From assembly GCA_031270385.1 (NCBI GenBank), contig JAISXS010000067.1:1-11129 (forward strand): DNA of 11,129 nucleotides, read 5' to 3'. A program made the translations under genes and the position numbers. This stretch comes from Puniceicoccales bacterium. GTDB taxonomy: Bacteria > Verrucomicrobiota > Verrucomicrobiia > Opitutales > JAIRKQ01. Position 1 is the stretch's first letter, and each line of letters starts with the position of its first letter. This document shows, one piece after another, positions 6,840-11,129 of this stretch. Below the pieces are notes generated by a model. That model saw nothing but the letters and a program-made list of their open reading frames with translations, had not been told where the DNA came from and ran no database searches.

Positions 6840-9800
6840 ATGATGAATGTTCAGAAAAAATTAGAATTGAAGCGCATTGTCGCCACTCCAGCGGAGGAAA
6901 AACCGAAGTTCGATTGGAAACGGTTGGTTGAAAATAACGTCGCCTGCACGTCCGACTATTGTCCGGGTTGGGAAATTGCCGAAAAAATAGGGGAATCTTT
7001 TGTAAATGCGAGTCTAGCGAATGGACACTCGGATGTTTTTTCGGAGGAAAACAAAAAATTGGTAATTTCGTTGACAGAACAAATTTGTTCCCGCGTCGGA
7101 GAAAACGCGTCTTCCCAGCTGACTCACGCCATTGTCGATGATATAATCGAGGAAATTTTGGTCAGAAACGGCGCTACCGATGCTGCCCACGCGTTCGTCG
7201 CGAAGTGCAAGGCGGAAAGCGAGTACTACCGCAGCTTGAGGGACAGCCGCAAGCTCAACTTAATTAGGAGAGATGGCACCGTTGTACCGTGGAATTCGGA
7301 AAAAATAAAACACGCCGTCGAATTGGCGTTCATTGCTCAGCATCGAATTCCGGATGTCGCGGAAGAAATTTCAATGGCGGTGACGAGTAGTATTTTAAAT
7401 GATGGTCTCTCTTTCATCCACATCGAAAGCGTACAGGATCGCGTACAAGAAGAATTAATGCGCCACGGCGAATACAAGATTGCCGAAGCGTATATCCTTT
7501 ACCGAGCAGAGCGATCAAAGGAACGGGCAATGTCGCTTGAGAAAGGCGAAAGATCGGTGGTACAACAGCAAGAGCCAATTATACTGATAAAAGACGAAAA
7601 AGGTGGCAGTTTTTTTTGGGATGGATCTGAACTGCGCAAACGCATAGAATTTGCCAATGCCGGTTTGGACTCGCACCTGACATTTGACGAAATATTTTTG
7701 TCGCTGAAGGATGGAGTGTTCCCCGAAGTGACAATCTCCGAGCTCAAAGATTGCATAGTAAAAAACGCCAGGCTGCTTATAGAAAAAGATCCTGTCCTCG
7801 CCGTTTTCGCCGCCCGCATCCAGTTACTCTACCTGTACGAGGATATTCTCGGGTGGAATTGTAATACCGACGACTTCGATTGCCTAAAACAAAAACAGTC
7901 AGCGGCTTTTATAAAATACATAAAAGCAGGGGTGGCGGATCGCCTTCTCCGCAAAAATATGCTCAACTACGATGTCCCAAGGCTCGCGGAAGTTCTGGAC
8001 ATAACTTGCGATCGCGATTTTGATGCCATAGCTATGCAGGGGCTGGTTGAAAACTACTTCATGCGGGGATTGCACAACCAGATTTTGGAAACTCCGCAGA
8101 TGCTGTGGATGCGCGTCGCTATGGGAGTATTTTTAGCAAAAAAAGATGCGGAAGAAGATGTCATCGCACTCTACGGCCTGATGCGTGACAGGAAATTCTG
8201 TTTGGCCACGCCGACTCTGTACTATGCCGGGACACCGAAAGCGCAGATGATGTCCAGCTACATTTTTCATGTCAATGACGACATGCGTAGCATAATGACA
8301 CGTGGGATTTCGGATAATGCATTCATCGCGAAGTGGGGAGGTGGCATTGCTGGCTCATGGTCAAATGTCCGCGGAAAAGGGTCCAGGATTTCCGGCACTC
8401 GGGGAGAGACTCCTGGGGTAATACCGTTTTTGCAACTCCACCAGCACCAACTTGCAATAGCTAACCAAGGGGCGGAACGGCGTAGAGGACGAGGCGTTGC
8501 ATACCTTGAGATTTGGCACAACGATGTCATTGATTTTATAAACTACAAAAAAAAGCACGGGATTCAAGGTGTCCAGGGTGATTCCCTGGGCACTGTTCTC
8601 TGGGTCCCGGATATTTTCATGCGTCGATTGGAAAAGGACGGCGATTGGACACTGCTTAACTCCGAGGATGCCCACTCCCTCCACGAACTCTACGGCAGTG
8701 AATTTGACAAAAAATACGCCGAGATAGAAAAATTCGTCGGCAACGGAAAAATACAGGGAACAAAAATAAGTTGCCGTGAGATTTGGCAAAAAATCATGCA
8801 GCGAATTTTTGAAGCCGGGTTTCCAAAAATCGCATTCAAAGACACGTGTAATCGGGCAAATATGTGCAAGAGTGGAATTATCCACGCCGCCGGATTGTGC
8901 CTGGAGCACACGATGAATACGACAAGCGATGAAACTGCCGTTTGCAACACCGGAGCCCTCGATATAAACAAACATTTGACAGAAGACGGCAGCATCGACA
9001 AAGATAGTCTGCGGCACACCGTCGCGATTGCTACACGCGCACTTGACGCGATCATCGACTCCAATTTTTTTCCATCTGAGGCCTCTGAAAAATTTTCGAA
9101 AAAATATCGTGCCATTGGACTGGGTATGATGGGGCTGCAAAATGCATTTTACAGCAAAAACTTGCCATTCGGAACAAAGGAAGCAATTGAATTCGGAGAG
9201 GAATGTGCTGAACTAATATCCTACGAAACAATATGGGAGTCCTGCGAATTGGCGGTAAAATACGGAAGTTGCGAGGCATTCGCCATATCGGAGTGGAAAA
9301 ATGGGGCCATGTCAATGGATTTTTCCCGCTACGACGGCAACTGTCGCTTGGATTGGGGCGCTTTGCGAGACAAAGTTAAGAAAAATGGTATAAGAAACGC
9401 TTACTTAAATGCGTTTTCCCCGACAAGGAAAATTGCACGCCTTCTGGGGTGCTATCCAGAATTATCCCCGGCGACGAAGAATGTCTTTACAAAACGCCTG
9501 GACGACAACTATGAAATGATGATAATTTCACCGGAATTGGTGAAAATTTTGAAAAAATCTGGGGTTTGGAACAAGGCGATACATAAGCAAATCAGATATT
9601 TCGAGGGTGAATTGGCCGCGATAGATGGAATTCCAGATGCCATAAAGTCCGTTTTCGCGACGGCGTACATGATAGACACCGAAGCGATAATCGAAGGAGC
9701 GGCGCGCAGGCAAAAGTGGATCGACCAATCGCAGTCGTTGCGCCTGTTTCTTGGAGGTCCGAACTTGAAGACTCTGTCCAACATGTTTATTCTCGCGTGG

Positions 9801-9974
9801 ACAAAGGGGATAAAAGGTGTTTACGATGTAAAATCCGCCGGGTTTTTCCCGGAAGTAAATTCCACCGGAAAATACGGCGATGGAAAGGTCGCAAACTCCG
9901 CATACCTCGCGGATAACGCTGACGCAATGGTGAAAATTTTAGCGAAATTTCGCGAACCAGGCTGTACAAAGTAG
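6840..9974 (+). CDS. Ribonucleotide reductase large-subunit (NrdA)-like protein with altered active site
   Basis: The 1044 residues have class I NrdA architecture. There is a degenerate N-terminal ATP-cone-like region (about 25-125), a clear ATP-cone (138-235, with IRRDG at 142-146), a second degenerate cone at the start of the core (about 245-335), then the ten-stranded barrel. Length and layout resemble the roughly 1045-residue chlamydial NrdA. Conserved: Cys687 (E. coli thiyl Cys439), Glu689 (Glu441), Cys702 (Cys462), Tyr995 (Tyr730). Altered: Cys225 is Ser473, Asn437 is Gly685, Tyr731 is Asp996. The PTATIS phosphate loop reads PTRKIA (861-866). Loop 2 has lost its Arg-rich stretch (574-584). 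The tail ends PGCTK with one cysteine instead of a pair. Normal NDP reduction is therefore unlikely. The start is ATG 6840 or 6843, directly after an in-frame TGA, with a weak Shine-Dalgarno site. No nrdB is adjacent. It is either a repurposed paralogue or an early, still-open pseudogene. Confidence 0.85.
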   Translation: MMNVQKKLELKRIVATPAEEKPKFDWKRLVENNVACTSDYCPGWEIAEKIGESFVNASLANGHSDVFSEENKKLVISLTEQICSRVGENASSQLTHAIVDDIIEEILVRNGATDAAHAFVAKCKAESEYYRSLRDSRKLNLIRRDGTVVPWNSEKIKHAVELAFIAQHRIPDVAEEISMAVTSSILNDGLSFIHIESVQDRVQEELMRHGEYKIAEAYILYRAERSKERAMSLEKGERSVVQQQEPIILIKDEKGGSFFWDGSELRKRIEFANAGLDSHLTFDEIFLSLKDGVFPEVTISELKDCIVKNARLLIEKDPVLAVFAARIQLLYLYEDILGWNCNTDDFDCLKQKQSAAFIKYIKAGVADRLLRKNMLNYDVPRLAEVLDITCDRDFDAIAMQGLVENYFMRGLHNQILETPQMLWMRVAMGVFLAKKDAEEDVIALYGLMRDRKFCLATPTLYYAGTPKAQMMSSYIFHVNDDMRSIMTRGISDNAFIAKWGGGIAGSWSNVRGKGSRISGTRGETPGVIPFLQLHQHQLAIANQGAERRRGRGVAYLEIWHNDVIDFINYKKKHGIQGVQGDSLGTVLWVPDIFMRRLEKDGDWTLLNSEDAHSLHELYGSEFDKKYAEIEKFVGNGKIQGTKISCREIWQKIMQRIFEAGFPKIAFKDTCNRANMCKSGIIHAAGLCLEHTMNTTSDETAVCNTGALDINKHLTEDGSIDKDSLRHTVAIATRALDAIIDSNFFPSEASEKFSKKYRAIGLGMMGLQNAFYSKNLPFGTKEAIEFGEECAELISYETIWESCELAVKYGSCEAFAISEWKNGAMSMDFSRYDGNCRLDWGALRDKVKKNGIRNAYLNAFSPTRKIARLLGCYPELSPATKNVFTKRLDDNYEMMIISPELVKILKKSGVWNKAIHKQIRYFEGELAAIDGIPDAIKSVFATAYMIDTEAIIEGAARRQKWIDQSQSLRLFLGGPNLKTLSNMFILAWTKGIKGVYDVKSAGFFPEVNSTGKYGDGKVANSAYLADNADAMVKILAKFREPGCTK

Positions 9975-10018
9975 AATCCCGGCCGACGGAAATTTGCCAT
10001 TGCAATCCGATTGACTTA

Positions 10019-10117
10019 TGGCAGACACATTTGGCGGAGGCATTTTACTCAGCAACACCCGTCGGAAAGATTCTTCTTTCAGCAAAAAGAAGGTGTGTCC
10101 TTTTCAAATAAAACATT
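10019..10117. mobile_element. Degenerate MITE downstream of the NrdA-like gene
   Basis: The left end TGGCAGACACATTTGGCGGA agrees at roughly two thirds of positions with the end of the copy at 10182 (TAGCTGTCACATTCGACAAG), and the match continues through GGCATT. The right end (TTTTCAAATAAAACATT) is a decayed version of TTTCCCAAGTAAGACAAC. The length of 99 bp and the TA at 10017-10018 fit the family. It is the most diverged, and so probably the oldest, copy here. Confidence 0.45.
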
Positions 10118-10119
10118 TG

Positions 10120-10179
10120 CAGTCATCTTCCCCGAGAAAAGCATACCTCCACAATTCCAAAAAACGGGAATCTTGCCGA
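10120..10179. mobile_element. MITE left half, cut by later insertions
   Basis: It starts CAGTCATCTTCCCCGAGAAA and continues through the family centre ATTCCAAAAAACGGGAATC to CCGATA, where another MITE begins. The matching right half (TCGTTGGACAGAATGCC..) is absent between here and the IS630 element at 10286. It may therefore lie beyond the far end of that element, outside the window. Confidence 0.7.
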
Positions 10180-10181
10180 TA

Positions 10182-10281
10182 TAGCTGTCACATTCGACAA
10201 GGGCATTCTATCCAAAGATACTTGGCGAGGAGTTTTTCTCTTTCATAAAGGAAAGCATGCCCTTCTTAGATGAAACAGCTA
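10182..10281. mobile_element. Complete 100-bp MITE nested in the previous one
   Basis: The left end TAGCTGTCACATTCGACAAG and the reverse complement of the right end TAGCTGTTTCATCTAAGAAG both continue into GGCAT. The unit lies in the opposite orientation to the 6084 copy, since its reverse complement contains AAGTATCTTTGGATAGAATG. TA dinucleotides flank it at 10180-10181 and 10282-10283. It inserted into the TA of GATATCG in the older element. Confidence 0.75.
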
Positions 10282-10293
10282 TATATAGTCATC

Positions 10294-11129
10294 TTACTCG
10301 AGAAAAGCATACTGAATGGCATCGGCAAGGGACGCAAAGAGATGGAGGATGGAGGAAAGTTTTCGCTTGGAGTTATGGCTATTTCGCTCGAAAAGGGCGT
10401 GTTTTTTTATAAAAAGGAAAATTCCCCTGCCAAGCGTTTCCAGATTGGAATGCCCTTGTCGAGTGTGATCGCTATAGCCCAAAATTTTTCGATGGGATTG
10501 AGGTCCGGAGAATAGGGAGGGAGGTAAATTAGCGAGCATCCAGCGGCCTCGATGGCATCTCTCGTACGTCTGTGTTTGTGAAACGCCGCATTATCCATGA
10601 CGACCACTTGCCCGGGTTTCAACGCTGCAACGAGGGACTGTTCCACCCAGGCGTTGAAGACCTCTCCATCGGTGGTGCAATCGTAGACGCATTCGGCAAT
10701 TGCCCGCCATTGACGTACCCAGCTACGATGTTCTCCTCTGAAATTTCTTCCCAGCCACAAAACCAATCACCTTCTTCCCCTTTACTGATCTGGCATTTCG
10801 CCTGTGCAAATGCCGATCCATTCCACTTTCATCCACGTAAACTATGTTTTTCTTTTTGTAGGCGGACATCACCCTCCCATACTCCTCACGTTTTTTCTCG
10901 TTCCGTTCTTTATAGGCCCTGGTCTTTTTTTTAACTGTGATCTTTAGCTTTCTGAGCGCCTTGCCTATGCAACTCTTGCTCACATTAAACTTTCTGGCCA
11001 TTTCCCTTTGGTAGTCGTCCGGGTGTTCTTCCACGTATTTGACCAGTTTTTCGGGATCTAACTTCCTGTATTTCCTGTTCAACGGCTCACGCTCTAAACT
11101 CCCTGTTTCCTTCAACTTCTTCTTCCACT
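10294..11129 (-). pseudogene. IS630-family transposase, disrupted
   Basis: Reading right to left: an N-terminal HTH region (about 11115-10950, with DDYQREMARKFNVSKSCIG), then the DDE domain with IVYVDESGMD (first Asp), VVVMDNAAFHKH (second Asp) and PYSPDLNPIEKFW (Glu). The first frame stops at TAG 10725-10723. The expected IVAGYVNG segment follows in a second frame (about 10729-10708), and IAECVYDCTTDGEVFNAWVEQ continues in a third, so at least two frameshifts separate the parts. After FWA a MITE is inserted. Beyond it the C-terminus resumes with KRKLSSILHLFASLADAIQ. The TAA stop at 10296-10294 lies inside the terminal inverted repeat. The 5' end is beyond the window. An active product from this copy is unlikely. 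Confidence 0.85.
10376..10474. mobile_element. MITE inserted in the IS630 transposase gene
   Basis: The left end TGGCTATTTCGCTCGAAAAG and the reverse complement of the right end TAGCGATCACACTCGACAAG are inverted repeats of the family. Perfect TA copies flank it at 10374-10375 and 10475-10476. Removing the element with one TA restores an open frame across the join, reading FWANSKRKLSS on the minus strand. That pins both boundaries and the target duplication. Confidence 0.85.

Larger units (their letters stand above)
10286..11129 (-). mobile_element. IS630-family insertion sequence (partial, runs out of window)
   Basis: The terminus TAGTCATCTTACTCGAGAAA at 10286 follows TA at 10284-10285 and directly precedes the 3' end of an IS630-type transposase gene on the minus strand. 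Its first 20 or so bases are the same as the ends of the MITEs in this window, so both would be recognised by one transposase. The other terminus lies beyond 11129. A MITE is inserted at 10376-10474. The element abuts a MITE on its left, forming one nested cluster from 10019 onward. Confidence 0.85.

Noticed and set aside
6488..6931. 147-codon open frame on the plus strand
   Set aside because: It overlaps both the minus-strand hypothetical gene and the 5' end of the NrdA-like gene, and shows no recognisable domain.
8361..9140. 259-codon open frame on the minus strand
   Set aside because: It lies wholly antisense to the NrdA-like gene, whose protein matches a known family along its full length.
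10700..10768. Programmed frameshift producing the transposase
   Set aside because: No slippery run is seen at the first break (CAGAGGAGAACATCG), and a second frame change follows within about 25 nt, so simple decay fits better.

Overview
The window carries a conserved bacterial translation and RNA-metabolism block, a divergent ribonucleotide-reductase-like gene, and a dense family of small mobile repeats. Base composition is moderate (about 45% G+C by eye). The PNPase wording (SAAGRMPGGYNKREG, DIPWNGPIG) and the long, ATP-cone-bearing NrdA resemble Verrucomicrobiota/PVC proteins as I remember them. That assignment is inference. The standard code is used, because nusB and rsmI end in TGA.

Layout. 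Positions 1-407 hold a piece of an IS630-type transposase gene broken by nested MITE-like elements. A minus-strand block follows, transcribed from right to left: rpsO (4566-4312), pnp (4222-1895), rsmI (1619-936) and nusB (877-419). These encode ribosomal protein S15, PNPase, a 16S rRNA methyltransferase and an antitermination/rRNA-processing factor. A MITE sits in the pnp-rsmI gap. The rpsO leader and the rpsO-pnp spacer each contain good stem-loops, consistent with the feedback control known for these genes elsewhere. On the plus strand, rtcB (4898-6055) encodes a short RtcB RNA ligase with all its metal and GMP-binding residues. It converges, across another MITE, on an unrecognised minus-strand gene (6627-6214).

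Divergent from that gene is an uninterrupted 1044-codon plus-strand gene (6840-9974) with the full architecture of a class I ribonucleotide reductase large subunit. Several residues required for normal catalysis are replaced: the first redox-pair cysteine is Ser473, the active-site Asn is Gly685, the second radical-transfer Tyr is Asp996, and the phosphate-binding loop, the specificity loop 2 and the C-terminal cysteine pair are also altered or missing. The thiyl-radical Cys687, Glu689 and Cys702 remain. No nrdB is present. This is the most interesting object in the window: a probable NrdA paralogue that has lost normal reductase chemistry.

Right end (9975-11129): three MITEs, one degenerate and one lacking its right half, abut an IS630-family element on the minus strand. 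Its transposase is broken by two frameshifts and by a MITE inserted at a TA dinucleotide. The IS terminus and the MITE termini are the same sequence, so the MITEs are non-autonomous derivatives of this IS family. Nine MITE copies or remnants are visible in 11 kb, five of them in two nested clusters, one inside the IS and three lying singly, next to gene ends or in gene gaps.
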